From: Lentibacillus sp. Marseille-P4043
GTDB lineage: Bacteria > Bacillota > Bacilli > Bacillales > Amphibacillaceae
Assembly (NCBI RefSeq): GCF_900258515.1
Contig: NZ_LT984884.1
Location: forward strand, 333,002-397,001
Reading direction: 5' to 3'
DNA: 64,000 nt
A model generated the notes under the pieces. That model did no database searches. It was not told the DNA's origin and worked only from the letters and a program-made list of their open reading frames with translations. The translations under genes were made by a program, and so were the position numbers. The number at the start of each line of letters is the position of its first letter. Position 1 is the first letter of the stretch. This document shows positions 31,114 to 40,244 of this stretch, one piece after another.

Positions 31114-31989
31114 ATGCAGGCAAATGAGACAACTATCGGATTCATTGGAACAGGCGTTATGGGAAAAAGCATGGCCGAAAATCTAATGAAGGCGGGATAC
31201 CCATTAGTAATTCATACCCGGACAAAAGAAAAGGCACAAACCCTTCTCGACAATGGCGCATTATGGAAAAATACGATCGTTGAGTTAACTGATGCAGCTG
31301 ATGTTATTATAACAATGGTTGGCTACCCACAAGATGTGGAGGAAATTTATTTTGGCGAAGCGGGCATTCTAAATAATGCAAAGTCAGGTACATATGTAAT
31401 TGATATGACAACCTCTAAACCTGCTTTAGCGAAAGAAATTGCAAATGTTGCTTCTGAAAAAGACCTTCATACGTTAGATGCGCCTGTTTCCGGTGGTGAT
31501 GTTGGTGCTAAAAATGGCACGTTAGCAATCATGGTTGGCGGTGATCAAACAGTATTCGATAAGCTTCTGCCAATCTTTAACGTAATTGGCGGGCAAATCA
31601 TTTTACAAGGGGAAGCTGGCGCCGGGCAACATACGAAACTTTGCAACCAGATCACCATTGCCTCCAATATGATCGGTGTATGTGAAGCAGTAGTATATGC
31701 AAAGAAGGCCGGCCTTGATCCTGTTCGTGTTTTGGACAGTATTACAACAGGAGCCGCTGGAAGTTGGTCATTATCCAACTTAGCACCACGAATGATTGAG
31801 GGTGACTATGCCCCAGGATTTTTCGTCAAGCATTTTATTAAAGACATGACAATTGCTCTGGAATCCGCTCAAGAGATGGAGATGTCCACCCCCGGCTTAG
31901 CACTGTCCCTCAAGTTGTATAAACAATTAGCGGAAAGCGGTGAAAGTGACAGCGGAACACAAGCATTAATAAAATTATTTGATAGGTAA
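31114..31989 (+). CDS. NAD(P)-dependent beta-hydroxyacid dehydrogenase (YkwC-like)
   Basis: A 291-residue enzyme of the 3-hydroxyisobutyrate dehydrogenase/tartronate semialdehyde reductase family. Rossmann motif TIGFIGTGVMGKSMAENLMK (about 7-26), substrate signature DAPVSGGDVGAKNGTLAIM (about 123-141), catalytic Lys in GAGQHTKLCNQ (about 174) and a helical C-domain (GAAGSWSL, FVKHFIKDM). It probably oxidises or reduces small 3-hydroxyacids; the B. subtilis relative YkwC is uncharacterised in detail. An AAAGGAGTAGCGAT site precedes the ATG. Confidence 0.82.
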   Translation: MQANETTIGFIGTGVMGKSMAENLMKAGYPLVIHTRTKEKAQTLLDNGALWKNTIVELTDAADVIITMVGYPQDVEEIYFGEAGILNNAKSGTYVIDMTTSKPALAKEIANVASEKDLHTLDAPVSGGDVGAKNGTLAIMVGGDQTVFDKLLPIFNVIGGQIILQGEAGAGQHTKLCNQITIASNMIGVCEAVVYAKKAGLDPVRVLDSITTGAAGSWSLSNLAPRMIEGDYAPGFFVKHFIKDMTIALESAQEMEMSTPGLALSLKLYKQLAESGESDSGTQALIKLFDR

Positions 31990-32007
31990 GAAAAAGAAAA
32001 TAGCAGC

Positions 32008-32307
32008 TTATCCTTCTCGTTTATCGATTTCTGCTTGGACGATAAAAGCTAAATCATCATTGCCAAATAGCTGGAGCACGTTTAAAACTGTCAGATCAGG
32101 AATTTCATCAGATTCTGCCTTTGGAACGGTTAACTCCAGTGCTTCGTCCAATGCGTGATTTTTCCCTTGAGTTGGATAAGCCTCCATATATAAATCTTTT
32201 GGCTCCAAATCATTATTTATACACCACTGCGCAAAAATCAGGATCATCATTTTCTCATCATCTTGGTAACTTTTAATAACCTTTTGTTCCATTTCTTTTT
32301 TATCCAT
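32008..32307 (-). CDS. Conserved hypothetical Bacillaceae protein
   Basis: A 99-residue acidic protein starting MDKKEMEQKVIKSYQDDEKMM, with a WCINNDLEPKDLYMEAYP segment. Its ATG overlaps the methyltransferase stop (TAATG), so the two are coupled. Similar small acidic proteins are found in Bacillus relatives; no function known. Confidence 0.55.
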   Translation of the reverse strand: MDKKEMEQKVIKSYQDDEKMMILIFAQWCINNDLEPKDLYMEAYPTQGKNHALDEALELTVPKAESDEIPDLTVLNVLQLFGNDDLAFIVQAEIDKREG

Positions 32308-32996
32308 TACACATCACCTTCTTTTCGTAACATGAACACCCACATAAATGACAATGCCTGTTTCAATTCGCATGACAGCCCTTGATAGTTTTCTTTTTTA
32401 ACGCCTTCCTTATAAACACCAAATCCATCCACATACTCAAAATTGATCTCAGATGCCAATCGTTGAAACTCCCAGGGCATCAATGTATTACATATTGCTT
32501 TTTCCCCGTAAACCCGTGGGTAACTGTTTGTACGCGGTCCGGCTGTCGGTCCCAAAATTCCAATGCATAGAAGTCCGTCTTTCTTTAAAACACGATGCAA
32601 CTCATAAAGTGCTTTTGCTGGCTGTTCTGTCCATTCTAGAACATTAATTGCCATCATCCCATCGTAGCTGTTATTATCAAACGGTAAGTTCATTACGTTT
32701 CCTTGCAAAAATTCAATTTCTTCATTTGGAACACGGTCTTTGGCACGATGAATCATCTCACTAGAAAGATCAACCCCTGTAACATGATACCCCACGTCAT
32801 GTAATTTATAGGATCCATACCCATCCCCACAACCAATGTCTAAAACGCTGCTTTTTTTATCGAGATGTTTTTCAATAAAAGGAACAATATCCTTCCGACT
32901 TCCGCTATCCCACATGCCGGTGCTTTTTTCATTCCAAAATGCAGCACGATTATCCCACTGTTCTTGCGCTTCCTTTTGCCAGTCGAATGAAACCAT
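32307..32996 (-). CDS. Class I SAM-dependent methyltransferase
   Basis: A 229-residue enzyme. SAM motif I is SSVLDIGCGDGYGSYKL (about 49-65), motif II HVTGVDLSSEMI, and motif post-I LPFDNNSYDGMMAINVLEW (about 105-123). It belongs to the Methyltransf_11 group, with unknown substrate; it starts FDWQKEAQEQWDNRAAFWNE, a common tRNA- or small-molecule methyltransferase start in Bacilli. A GGGAGTGTGGGAAA site precedes the ATG. Confidence 0.8.
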   Translation of the reverse strand: MVSFDWQKEAQEQWDNRAAFWNEKSTGMWDSGSRKDIVPFIEKHLDKKSSVLDIGCGDGYGSYKLHDVGYHVTGVDLSSEMIHRAKDRVPNEEIEFLQGNVMNLPFDNNSYDGMMAINVLEWTEQPAKALYELHRVLKKDGLLCIGILGPTAGPRTNSYPRVYGEKAICNTLMPWEFQRLASEINFEYVDGFGVYKEGVKKENYQGLSCELKQALSFMWVFMLRKEGDV

Positions 32997-33100
32997 TTTC
33001 CCACACTCCCTTTTATATAATAATCCTAATTACATCATAATGCAGATTGCGATTTATGGAAAGGTTGCGGGATTGTTAGAAAGCCTGGTCGGTTGCTTGG

Positions 33101-33660
33101 GACGATGTTTCTGCTTTCGGGCTGATGTTTCTGCTTTCGGGACGATGTTCTCGCGCTCGGGCTGATGTTTCGCTTTTCGGGTTGATGTTTTCGTGCTCGC
33201 GCCGATGTTTCTGCTTTCGGGCTGATGTTTTCGCACTCGGGCTGATGTTTCGCTTTTCGGGACGATGTTTTCGTGCTCGCGCCGATGTTTCTGCTTTCGG
33301 GACGATGTTCTCGCGCTCGGGCTGATGTTTCGCTTTTCGGGTTGATGTTTTCGCACTCGGGCTGATGTTTCGCTTTTCGGGTTGATGTTTTCGTGCTCGC
33401 GCCGATGTTTCTGCTTTCGGGACGATGTTCTCGCGCTCGGGCTGATGTTTCTGTTTTCGGGTCGATGTTTCGCTTTTCGGGTCGATGTTTTCGTGCTCGC
33501 GCCGATGTTTTGCTTTTCGGGTCGATGTTTTCGCACTCGGGCCGATGTTTTCGCGCTCGGGCTGATGTTTCGCTTTTCGGGTCGATGTTTTCGCACTCGC
33601 GCCGATGTTTCGCTTTTCGGGTCGATGTTCTCGCTCCCGTTCCGATGCTCCCCCGCCATG
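33101..33660. repeat. Array of 27-28 degenerate 20-nt tandem repeats
   Basis: From 33101 every 20 bases starts a new unit of the form G-N-Y-GATGTTT followed by 10 variable bases mostly ending TCGG or TCGC. Twenty-seven units to 33640, plus one degenerate unit, keep exactly the 20-nt step without an indel. GATGTT is invariant in all 27; the second half exists in a few recurring versions (CGCTTTTCGG, CTGCTTTCGG, TCGCGCTCGG, TCGTGCTCGC, TCGCACTCGG). Long ORFs on both strands here are by-products of the period. There are no spacers, so it is not a CRISPR array. It lies between the methyltransferase start region and the cspA terminator. Confidence 0.9.
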
Positions 33661-33682
33661 GAAGACTTTCTCACCTGAAACA

Positions 33683-33720
33683 AAAAAAGAGAGCTTACCC
33701 TAATTGGATAAGCTCTCTTC
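33683..33720 (-). terminator. Rho-independent terminator of the cold-shock gene
   Basis: Leftward, AGAGAGCTTA pairs with TAAGCTCTCT, then TTTTTTTG follows. It lies 8 bases after the csp stop codon. Confidence 0.85.
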
Positions 33721-33727
33721 AAATTTA

Positions 33728-33925
33728 TTATAGACGAACTACGTTAGCTGCTTGTGGTCCGCGGTTACCTTCAACGATTTCAAATTCAACGTCTTGACCT
33801 TCTTCAAGCGTTTTGAAACCTTCTGCTTGGATAGCTGAGAAATGTACGAATACATCGTCGCCATCTTCACGTTCGATGAAACCGAAGCCTTTTTCTGCGT
33901 TAAACCATTTTACTTTACCAGTCAT
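33728..33925 (-). CDS. Cold-shock protein, CspA family
   Basis: A 65-residue single-stranded nucleic acid binding protein. RNP1 is KGFGFIERE (about 13-21) and RNP2 DVFVHFSAI (about 25-33); the start [18 protein letters not shown] is typical. The ATG at 33925 follows AAGGAGGTCATTTTA, so the ATG seven codons upstream is not used. The upstream 150 bases are gene-free and probably hold the long 5' leader usual for csp genes. It acts as an RNA chaperone. Confidence 0.92.
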   Translation of the reverse strand: MTGKVKWFNAEKGFGFIEREDGDDVFVHFSAIQAEGFKTLEEGQDVEFEIVEGNRGPQAANVVRL

Positions 33926-34082
33926 TAAAATGACCTCCTTATACAAATATCGTGCAAAGTAATTGAATCATAAATACTTTTACACCACTTTGATAAAGAG
34001 ATCGTAAAGTATTATTCAAACTTCAATTTCCTTTTGCTACTTTCAACTTTACCCCTTATTAAACGAAATTACAAGTTATTTG

Positions 34083-34217
34083 TTACTTTTTCCAAAAAGA
34101 ATTAATATTTATCTGATTAGTAAAATATCTTTCAATACCATTAAGACCATAATCTTTCGTCACATAGACCTTTACTCTCACAATTTGGTCTACATTCTCA
34201 AACACACCTGCAGCTAA
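34083..34217 (-). pseudogene. Orphan C-terminal gene fragment
   Basis: In the frame continuing past the stop at 34227, an open stretch of 44 codons follows (VLAAGVFENVDQIVRVKVYV, then TKDYGLNGIERYFTNQIN) and ends at a TAA at 34083. It lacks a start codon with a ribosome site and looks like the end of a lost gene. The source family is not recognised. Confidence 0.35.
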
Positions 34218-34226
34218 AACATTTTA

Positions 34227-34701
34227 TTACCTATTTTCATCTTTATCGGAGTCTTCCTTCTCTTGTTCACTTAACTCTGAAACGATGATTCTTGGTTCAT
34301 ATTCACTCAATACTTCAAACGTATCATCTGACGTGAAATAAATATGATGTTCAATATGGGGGTACATTTCACTTCCAGGACCAATTAACTGATCGTACCA
34401 CTCAACAAAGTCGGAATTGGTCATTTTGTAGAAGAAGCAATCTTGATTATCTTCACCGAATTTTTTTTCGAGCCTCTGATGCGATAAAAGATAAATCACC
34501 TCTTGTCCATTCTTCTGAAAAGCGGCAAGACCATACATACCGTCCATCAACAACCCGATCATAGATAAATATATACGCTATTCCAGAATCGTCCTCAAAC
34601 TTTAATTGTAAACTACCTACCGGATACTTCACCCCCATTAAATGTAATTCACCATTAATTTTTCCAACAGGTTCCCATACGTGTAGTTTCCGTAGATCCA
34701 C
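34227..34701 (-). pseudogene. Frameshifted gene, possible immunity-type protein
   Basis: A GTG at 34701 behind AATAAGGAGGAATTCTC opens a frame (MDLRKLHVWEPVGKINGELH, PVGSLQLKFEDDSGIAYIFI) that turns into low-quality sequence after about residue 50. A second frame continues from about 34555 (MDGMYGLAAFQKNGQEVIYL, LSHQRLEKKFGEDNQDCFF) to a stop at 34227. Joined, they give one acidic protein of about 155 residues broken by one indel. Size, acidity and the place directly after a toxin-tail-like fragment suggest an immunity protein, but no family is recognised. Confidence 0.5.
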
Positions 34702-34718
34702 GAGAATTCCTCCTTATT

Positions 34719-34920
34719 TTAATATCTGATTTTTTCCTTTTTGAAGTTTAACGTAGGAACCTGATTAGATTTTGGACTTGACCTATATAATCTAACAGGA
34801 CCTGCATCAGTATTTTTAACATATGTGATGGAGCCGTCTGATTTTGGATACTACTTCCCCTGAGCCAACTTTCGAAAAGTCTGACGATGCCTTAGAGTAG
34901 CCACGTGCATTACTTTTCAA
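34719..34920 (-). pseudogene. Short frameshifted ORF resembling a toxin C-terminal tail
   Basis: A TTG at 34920 follows AAAGGGGGATTTTA. The frame gives KSNARGYSKASSDFSKVGSG and then a shift; the other frame continues with GSITYVKNTDAGPVRLYRSS and PKSNQVPTLNFKKEKIRY to a stop at 34719. Together they would encode about 67 residues. The composition is like the last segment of secreted polymorphic toxins, and the next gene starts 18 bases later. Toxin assignment is inference. Confidence 0.35.
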
Positions 34921-35217
34921 TAAAATCCCCCTTTCATTACTATATATTTTAATATTATGATGATTTTGGACAAGTGAATTGTCAATACTTTTAAAAAGGC
35001 CTGTTACTCCCTTAATTAATCACAAACATTAAAGATTGCTCCAATCCCACAAAGAATTATTCAGCATACACCAGTATTTTACACTTCACAATATCCACAT
35101 GTTTGCAGTTGCCAAAAACCTTAAGTATTGATAAAATATTCACTTGCAAGATTATAAAAAAATACGGACTACCAAACATTTATATCTTGCAAATATGAAT
35201 GATAGGTGGTAAATAAA

Positions 35218-36192
35218 ATGGAAGAAAGTAAACAATACCAGGTGTTATTGTACTATAAGTATGTCCAAATCGAGGATCCTGAAGAATTTACAATGCAGCA
35301 TTTGCAATTTTGTAAAGACCTGGAACTAAAAGGGCGTGTGTTAATTGCCCATGAAGGGATTAATGGTACAGTTTCTGGAACTATTGAGCAAACCAATAAA
35401 TATATGGAAACAATGAAGAATGATCCAAGGTTTACTGATATGGTCTTCAAAATTGATGTACATGATGGTCACGCATTCAAAAAAATGCATGTGCGTCACC
35501 GCAAAGAAATTGTAACACTCAGATTAGATGAAGATGTTGATCCACATCAAACAACAGGTAAATATTTAGAACCAAAAGATTTTTACGAAGCGATGCAGGA
35601 TGAAGATACAATTGTATTAGATGCACGCAACGATTATGAATATGACCTAGGTCACTTCCGCGGTGCTATTCGACCCGACGTGGAAACATTTCGTGAGCTT
35701 CCCCAATGGGTAGAAGAAAACAAACATCTGATTGAGGGTAAACGTGTCTTAACGTATTGCACTGGTGGGATCCGCTGTGAAAAATTCTCAGGCTGGTTAT
35801 TAAAAGAGGGCTTTGAGGATGTCGGACAACTTCACGGTGGAATCGTAACATATGGCAAAGATCCACAGGTTCAAGGCGAATTATGGGATGGTCAGTGTTA
35901 TGTATTTGACGAACGCATTTCTGTTCCAGTTAACCAGAAAGAGCATGTCGTTGTAGGTGTCGATTATTTCGATGGTAAACCCTGTGAGCGTTACGTCAAC
36001 TGTGCAAATCCTGAATGTAATAAACAAATTCTCTGTTCAGAAGAAAATGAGCATAAATATATGCGTGGTTGTACACACGAATGTCGAGTTAGCCCACGTA
36101 ACATGTATATAAAGGAACATAATTTATCTCCAGAGGAAATTCAAGAGAAATTGGAGAATATTGAAAAGGAAAACACGAAACAAAAAGCATAA
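35218..36192 (+). CDS. trhO: tRNA uridine(34) hydroxylase TrhO (rhodanese type)
   Basis: A 324-residue protein. The N-terminal domain ([37 protein letters not shown]) is followed by a rhodanese domain with catalytic Cys about 181 in [17 protein letters not shown], and a C-terminal part with several cysteines ([17 protein letters not shown]) that may bind metal. TrhO makes 5-hydroxyuridine at tRNA position 34 using oxygen. The ATG at 35218 follows GATAGGTGGTAAATAAA; a GTG four codons upstream overlaps that site. A strong terminator follows. Confidence 0.9.
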   Translation: MEESKQYQVLLYYKYVQIEDPEEFTMQHLQFCKDLELKGRVLIAHEGINGTVSGTIEQTNKYMETMKNDPRFTDMVFKIDVHDGHAFKKMHVRHRKEIVTLRLDEDVDPHQTTGKYLEPKDFYEAMQDEDTIVLDARNDYEYDLGHFRGAIRPDVETFRELPQWVEENKHLIEGKRVLTYCTGGIRCEKFSGWLLKEGFEDVGQLHGGIVTYGKDPQVQGELWDGQCYVFDERISVPVNQKEHVVVGVDYFDGKPCERYVNCANPECNKQILCSEENEHKYMRGCTHECRVSPRNMYIKEHNLSPEEIQEKLENIEKENTKQKA

Positions 36193-36198
36193 TGATTT

Positions 36199-36232
36199 TT
36201 AAAAGACGTCCCCTTATGAGGACGTCTTTTTT
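36199..36232 (+). terminator. Rho-independent terminator of trhO
   Basis: AAAGACGTCC and GGACGTCTTT form a stem with a short loop and TTTTTTT follows on the plus strand, 7 bases after the stop codon. Confidence 0.88.
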
Positions 36233-36242
36233 TATGGGATAC

Positions 36243-36271
36243 TGGGACACTAGATCTGTCCCCATGTCCCA
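36243..36271. repeat. Short palindromic repeat related to the 41767 element
   Basis: TGGGACA, then TGTCCCC and ATGTCCCA, form a hairpin. The right part, CTGTCCCCATGTCCCA, is identical to the right end of the MITE-like element at 41767-41945, so this is probably a short relative or remnant. It lies between the trhO terminator and the end of the TRAP gene. Confidence 0.6.
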
Positions 36272-36273
36272 TT

Positions 36274-38223
36274 TTAGGCTGTCAATCTTTTTGTTTTATC
36301 AGTTTTTCCTTTAATATACTGCATTGCTGCAATTACTCCGAAAATCACTAATCCAGCCAATGAGAACTTAAAATCTGGATATACGAGCAACAATCCAGCG
36401 CCAATCATGATAATTCGCTCTAGCCAGTTTACCGAACGAACAAAATAACCAATCAATGCTGCACTAATACTCGCCATTCCAAGCAAGGCAGTAATAACCG
36501 CTATCGATACGTTCATCACATTCGCATCGCCTTGTAATAGCAAGATAGGTTGCGAAACAAACATATATGGAATAATAAACGCCGCAATAGCTAATTTAAC
36601 AGCAGTTACCCCGGCTTTCATTGGGTTTGCACCTGCTATACCAGCTCCTGCATAGGCCGCCAAACAGACTGGAGGCGTAATATCTGCGACAATACCAAAG
36701 TAAAACACAAACATATGAACCGCGATCACCGGAACATCAAATGCCAATAATGCTGGTGCTGCCATTGTTGCTGTTACAACATAGTTTGCTGTTGTCGGCA
36801 AGCCCATTCCTAAAATGATACATGCTATCATCGTGAAAAACATGACAAGGAAGAATTGACCCTGTGCAAGCTCAATAATTCCACCCGCAATTTTTGGCCC
36901 CAACCCTGTAGTGGTTACGGTTCCTGCAATAATCCCTGCTGTCGCACAGGCTGCGATAACCGGAAGCGCAGTCCGGGCTCCCTCCTCTAACAACTTAATA
37001 ACACCTTTAAATGACATTCTCGTATCTTTTCTGAAAAAACTTATAACAAATGCAGTAACAATAGCGAATAATGCTGCATAAGTTGGTGTTTTCCCAGCAA
37101 GTAGGAAACCAACAATTATAATAAGCGGCAAAAATAAATCCAGTCGTTTGACTAAATTTTTTAATTTAGGCAATTGCTCTTTTGGAAGTCCTAAAATACC
37201 TTGCTTTCTTGCTTCAAAGTGTGTACCTAAAAAGACACCCGAAAAATAGAGAACCGCTGGGATGATCGCAATTATAATAATCTCATTGTACGGAACTCCT
37301 GTATACGATGCCATAATAAAAGCAGCGGCACCCATAATCGGTGGCATAATCTGTCCACCTGTTGATGCTGTAGCTTCTGTAGCTGCAGCGAAATGGGGCT
37401 TAAATCCTGCATTTTTCATCATTGGAATCGTAAATGAACCAGAACCAACCGTATTCGCAACGGAGCTCCCACTTACCATCCCTTGCAGTCCACTGGCTGC
37501 TACAGCTGCTTTTGCTGTTCCACCAGTATATTTCCCTGTAAGCCTTAACGCAATGTCATTAAAAAACTGTCCGATATTTGTCTTGACCAAAATTACCCCG
37601 AAAAATAGGAACAAATAAATGTACGTGGATGAAATTTGAATAGGGGTACCAAATATGGAGCTTGAACTAAAGAACATCTCTGTTGCAAGCGAAGGCCAGT
37701 CATAACCAGCATGTCCTATAATTGGAATATATTGACCAAAAAGACCGTACAGCAAAGCGATAATTGCAATAATAACAATTGGAAGTCCAACAACACGTCT
37801 TGTTGCTTCTAATAAAAGCAGAATTCCTGCAGTCGCCACAATTTGGTCAAATGCTGTAAAACCAAATATAATAGCGTCGTTAATTAAACGCTCATAATGA
37901 TAAATAATATAGAAATTAGTGCCTAGGGCCGCGAGAGCTAGTAAAGCATCATACCATGGAACACCTCTACGTTTTGTCATTGATGATTTTATCGGATACA
38001 GCAAATATACTAGGCTTAATCCTGCACCAAGGTGAATCGCACCTTGAATGATGGATACTTTAGATCCGTAAAATGCTGTATAAAGTTGGAAAATAGTTAA
38101 TGCTCCACCAATAATAAGTGTTACCCAACCCCATGGACCTAAATTTGTACGAAAAGTACTTTCTTTATCGTATTTGGCCATCAGTTCATGCTTATCAATT
38201 TCTTTTGAATTTTGTGTAGCCAC
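36274..38223 (-). CDS. TRAP transporter fused permease (DctQM type, TAXI system)
   Basis: A 649-residue membrane protein that fuses the small (Q) and large (M) TRAP permeases. The first 160 residues hold about four membrane spans; the large part carries the TRAP-M signatures GLQGMVSGSSVANTVGSGSF (about 245-265) and GLPTTANYVVTATMAAPALL (about 475-495). It imports organic acids driven by a sodium gradient, fitting a salt-tolerant host. A GTG start follows GGAGGGTAAAACGG. It lies 68 bases after its binding-protein gene, with a hairpin between. Confidence 0.9.
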   Translation of the reverse strand: MATQNSKEIDKHELMAKYDKESTFRTNLGPWGWVTLIIGGALTIFQLYTAFYGSKVSIIQGAIHLGAGLSLVYLLYPIKSSMTKRRGVPWYDALLALAALGTNFYIIYHYERLINDAIIFGFTAFDQIVATAGILLLLEATRRVVGLPIVIIAIIALLYGLFGQYIPIIGHAGYDWPSLATEMFFSSSSIFGTPIQISSTYIYLFLFFGVILVKTNIGQFFNDIALRLTGKYTGGTAKAAVAASGLQGMVSGSSVANTVGSGSFTIPMMKNAGFKPHFAAATEATASTGGQIMPPIMGAAAFIMASYTGVPYNEIIIIAIIPAVLYFSGVFLGTHFEARKQGILGLPKEQLPKLKNLVKRLDLFLPLIIIVGFLLAGKTPTYAALFAIVTAFVISFFRKDTRMSFKGVIKLLEEGARTALPVIAACATAGIIAGTVTTTGLGPKIAGGIIELAQGQFFLVMFFTMIACIILGMGLPTTANYVVTATMAAPALLAFDVPVIAVHMFVFYFGIVADITPPVCLAAYAGAGIAGANPMKAGVTAVKLAIAAFIIPYMFVSQPILLLQGDANVMNVSIAVITALLGMASISAALIGYFVRSVNWLERIIMIGAGLLLVYPDFKFSLAGLVIFGVIAAMQYIKGKTDKTKRLTA

Positions 38224-38256
38224 CCGTTTTACCCTCCATTCATATGTTTTTTGAGG

Positions 38257-38290
38257 TTAAAGAACCGGACAATAGCGTCCGGTTCTTTTT
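38257..38290. terminator. Intercistronic hairpin between TAXI binding protein and permease
   Basis: AAAGAACCGGAC and GTCCGGTTCTTT form a 12-bp stem with a 6-base loop. Leftward only three T's follow, so it may be a partial terminator and 3' stabiliser that raises the level of the binding protein over the permease. Confidence 0.65.
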
Positions 38291-38291
38291 G

Positions 38292-39305
38292 TTATTCAAT
38301 ACCAGCTTCATCAAAATATTTTTGAGCTCCTGGGTGGATTGGTAAATCACCTACACCAGTTAGAATGCTATCTTCTTTAATTAATTTTGCTTGTGCGATT
38401 GACATATCGCCGGATTTTTCAACCAACGTTTTCGTAAGTTCATAAGCAAGATCTTCACTAACCTGATCTTTTGAACCAAGAAGCAATGCCATCGCAGTAA
38501 CTGTCTCTACTGGCTCGTCTAGCCAATCATACGTTCCAGGTTCAACCGTATATGCCTCATATTGACTATTATCAACTACTTCTTGTAAAGCATCTCCCTC
38601 AATACTAAGAAGCTTTACTTCTTTTGTAGATGCCTGCAATTCATCTGTTGAAGAAGATGGAACACCCACTACTTCAATGGAAGCGTCAATTGTTCCGTTT
38701 TGCAATTTACTTTTTGCATCACCAAAACCTTCTTCATATGCTTCATAGTCGCCTTCTTCAATACCATATGCCTTCAAAATTAATTCAGCTGCTTCACGAG
38801 TGGCTCCACCCGGAGGTCCGATTGCAACCTTTTTACCCTTTAAATCAGCAATTGATTCAATACCAGTTGATTCTAATGTAGCAATTTGCACTGCTTCTGG
38901 ATAAAGCGAAGCAATTACTGCTACATTATCAATCTCTTTTCCTTTAAATTCGCCTGTTTGATTAACAGCACTGATTAAAGTAGTATTTTGAGCAATTCCC
39001 AATTGATAGTTACCGGACTGAATCTTAGCGATGTTTTCTACAGAGGCACCGGATTCTACTGAACTAACATCGAAGCCATCTACGTCGATATTATCCTTCC
39101 AAAGCGTAGACATCTCACCGCCTAATGGATAATAAACACCGCCGACACTACCAGTTCCCAAGGTTAGATTGGTTTTTGCTTCCTTTTCACCACCATCATC
39201 TGAACCAGAATCAGAACTGGAACCTTTCCCACTCTCACCACATGCGCTCAAAATCATGCCGACAGTAAGAATTAGGACAAATAAAAATAGTGTTCTCCTT
39301 CTCAA
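38292..39305 (-). CDS. TAXI-family TRAP solute-binding lipoprotein
   Basis: A 337-residue extracytoplasmic binding protein. The signal peptide ends in a lipobox (MILSACGES, Cys about 22), followed by a Ser/Asp-rich linker. The mature part shows the TAXI pattern TLGTGSVGGVYYPLGGEMST (about 48-67) and the KGKKVAIGPPGGATREAAEL block. The TTG start follows AAGGGGGAGTTTAGT. The ligand is unknown; related systems take up glutamate or other organic acids. It forms an operon with the fused permease. Confidence 0.9.
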   Translation of the reverse strand: MRRRTLFLFVLILTVGMILSACGESGKGSSSDSGSDDGGEKEAKTNLTLGTGSVGGVYYPLGGEMSTLWKDNIDVDGFDVSSVESGASVENIAKIQSGNYQLGIAQNTTLISAVNQTGEFKGKEIDNVAVIASLYPEAVQIATLESTGIESIADLKGKKVAIGPPGGATREAAELILKAYGIEEGDYEAYEEGFGDAKSKLQNGTIDASIEVVGVPSSSTDELQASTKEVKLLSIEGDALQEVVDNSQYEAYTVEPGTYDWLDEPVETVTAMALLLGSKDQVSEDLAYELTKTLVEKSGDMSIAQAKLIKEDSILTGVGDLPIHPGAQKYFDEAGIE

Positions 39306-39514
39306 ACTAAACTCCCCCTTTTAATTTTTATTTAAAACCTATTGCTTATCACAGCAATTGCATAAAACACGTTTTCATTTTTAGTTGAAAACGTTTTATT
39401 ATATATTTTAACTTTTTTTCGCCTCCTATTCAAGTTTTAAGAAAATTCATAAAATAAACGCACCCTTTGACACTTGATTAATAGGTTGCTAATCTTTAAA
39501 AAAAGGGGGAGACG

Positions 39515-40000
39515 ATTATCGTTCGTATTTATGATTACTCTGTCAAATCGATAAGTGGTGAAGAAAAGTCATTAGCCGATTATAAAGGGGATGTACTCCT
39601 TATTGTGAATACAGCAAGCAAATGTGGATTCACCCCACAATTTGCCGGGTTGCAGGAGCTTTATAAAAGTCATAATGAACACGGATTTGAGATACTTGGT
39701 TTCCCATGCAATCAATTCCATCATCAAGATCCCGGTAATGACCAGGAAATTTCGAGCTTTTGCCAACGAAACTACGGGGTGACTTTTCCAATGTTTAGCA
39801 AAGTAGATGTTAAAGGGGAAAATGCGCACCCTTTATTCACGTATTTAACAGAGGAAGCGCCAGGCCTGATGACAAAGCAGATTAAGTGGAACTTTACGAA
39901 ATTCCTGATCAGCAAGAACGGTGATGTCATCAATCGGTATGCACCTCAAACTAAGCCTGAAAGCATAAATAAAGATATTGAAAAAGCGTTAGAAGAATAA
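39515..40000 (+). CDS. Glutathione peroxidase-like thiol peroxidase (non-standard start)
   Basis: A protein of about 160 residues that reduces peroxides through thioredoxin-like partners. The peroxidatic Cys lies in VNTASKCGFTPQFAGLQELY, followed by GFPCNQFHHQDPGNDQEI, NYGVTFPMFSKVDVKGENA and IKWNFTKFLI, all family signatures. Homology clearly begins at IYDYSVKSISGEEKSLADYKG, but no ATG, GTG or TTG stands before it in frame. ATT (39515) or ATC (39518) follows AAAAAAAGGGGGAGACG and may be the start; a GTG at 39605 would remove the first fold elements. Confidence 0.75.
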   Translation: MIVRIYDYSVKSISGEEKSLADYKGDVLLIVNTASKCGFTPQFAGLQELYKSHNEHGFEILGFPCNQFHHQDPGNDQEISSFCQRNYGVTFPMFSKVDVKGENAHPLFTYLTEEAPGLMTKQIKWNFTKFLISKNGDVINRYAPQTKPESINKDIEKALEE

Positions 40001-40072
40001 CATAACCTTTATATTAATTTTATTTGGAAGGATTCTGATTCATAGATTTTTTTCGCTAGCACACGCTGACTC

Positions 40073-40243
40073 CGGGTTGATGTTTTCTCGCTCGGGTTGA
40101 TGTTTTCTCGCTCGGGTTGATGTTTTCTCGCTGGGGTTGATGTTTTCTCGCTGGGGTTGATGTTTTCTCGCTGGGGTTGATGTTTTCTCGCTGGGGTTGA
40201 TGTTTTCTCGCTGGGGTTGATGTTTTCTCGCTGGGGTTGATGT
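40073..40243. repeat. Nine 20-nt tandem repeats downstream of proS
   Basis: GGGTTGATGTTTTCTCGCTC/G recurs every 20 bases, eight full units and a ninth that is cut after GGGTTGATGT and runs straight into the proS terminator. The unit matches the GATGTTT-core repeats at 33101-33660 but is far more uniform, as if recently amplified. Confidence 0.92.
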
Positions 40244-40244
40244 A

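Noticed and set aside
30549..31172. Longer N-terminus of the GNAT protein with a membrane-like segment
   Set aside because: It would overlap the divergent dehydrogenase gene and its promoter; a GTG with a ribosome site at 31004 fits the ElaA-type domain start.
33101..33660. Possible CRISPR array
   Set aside because: Units are contiguous with no spacers, and no cas genes are present.
33054..33797. Long ORFs on both strands across the 20-nt repeat array (up to about 220 codons)
   Set aside because: They follow from the 20-nt period, which repeats every 60 bases in all frames; there are no fitting ribosome sites and the peptides are low-complexity repeats.
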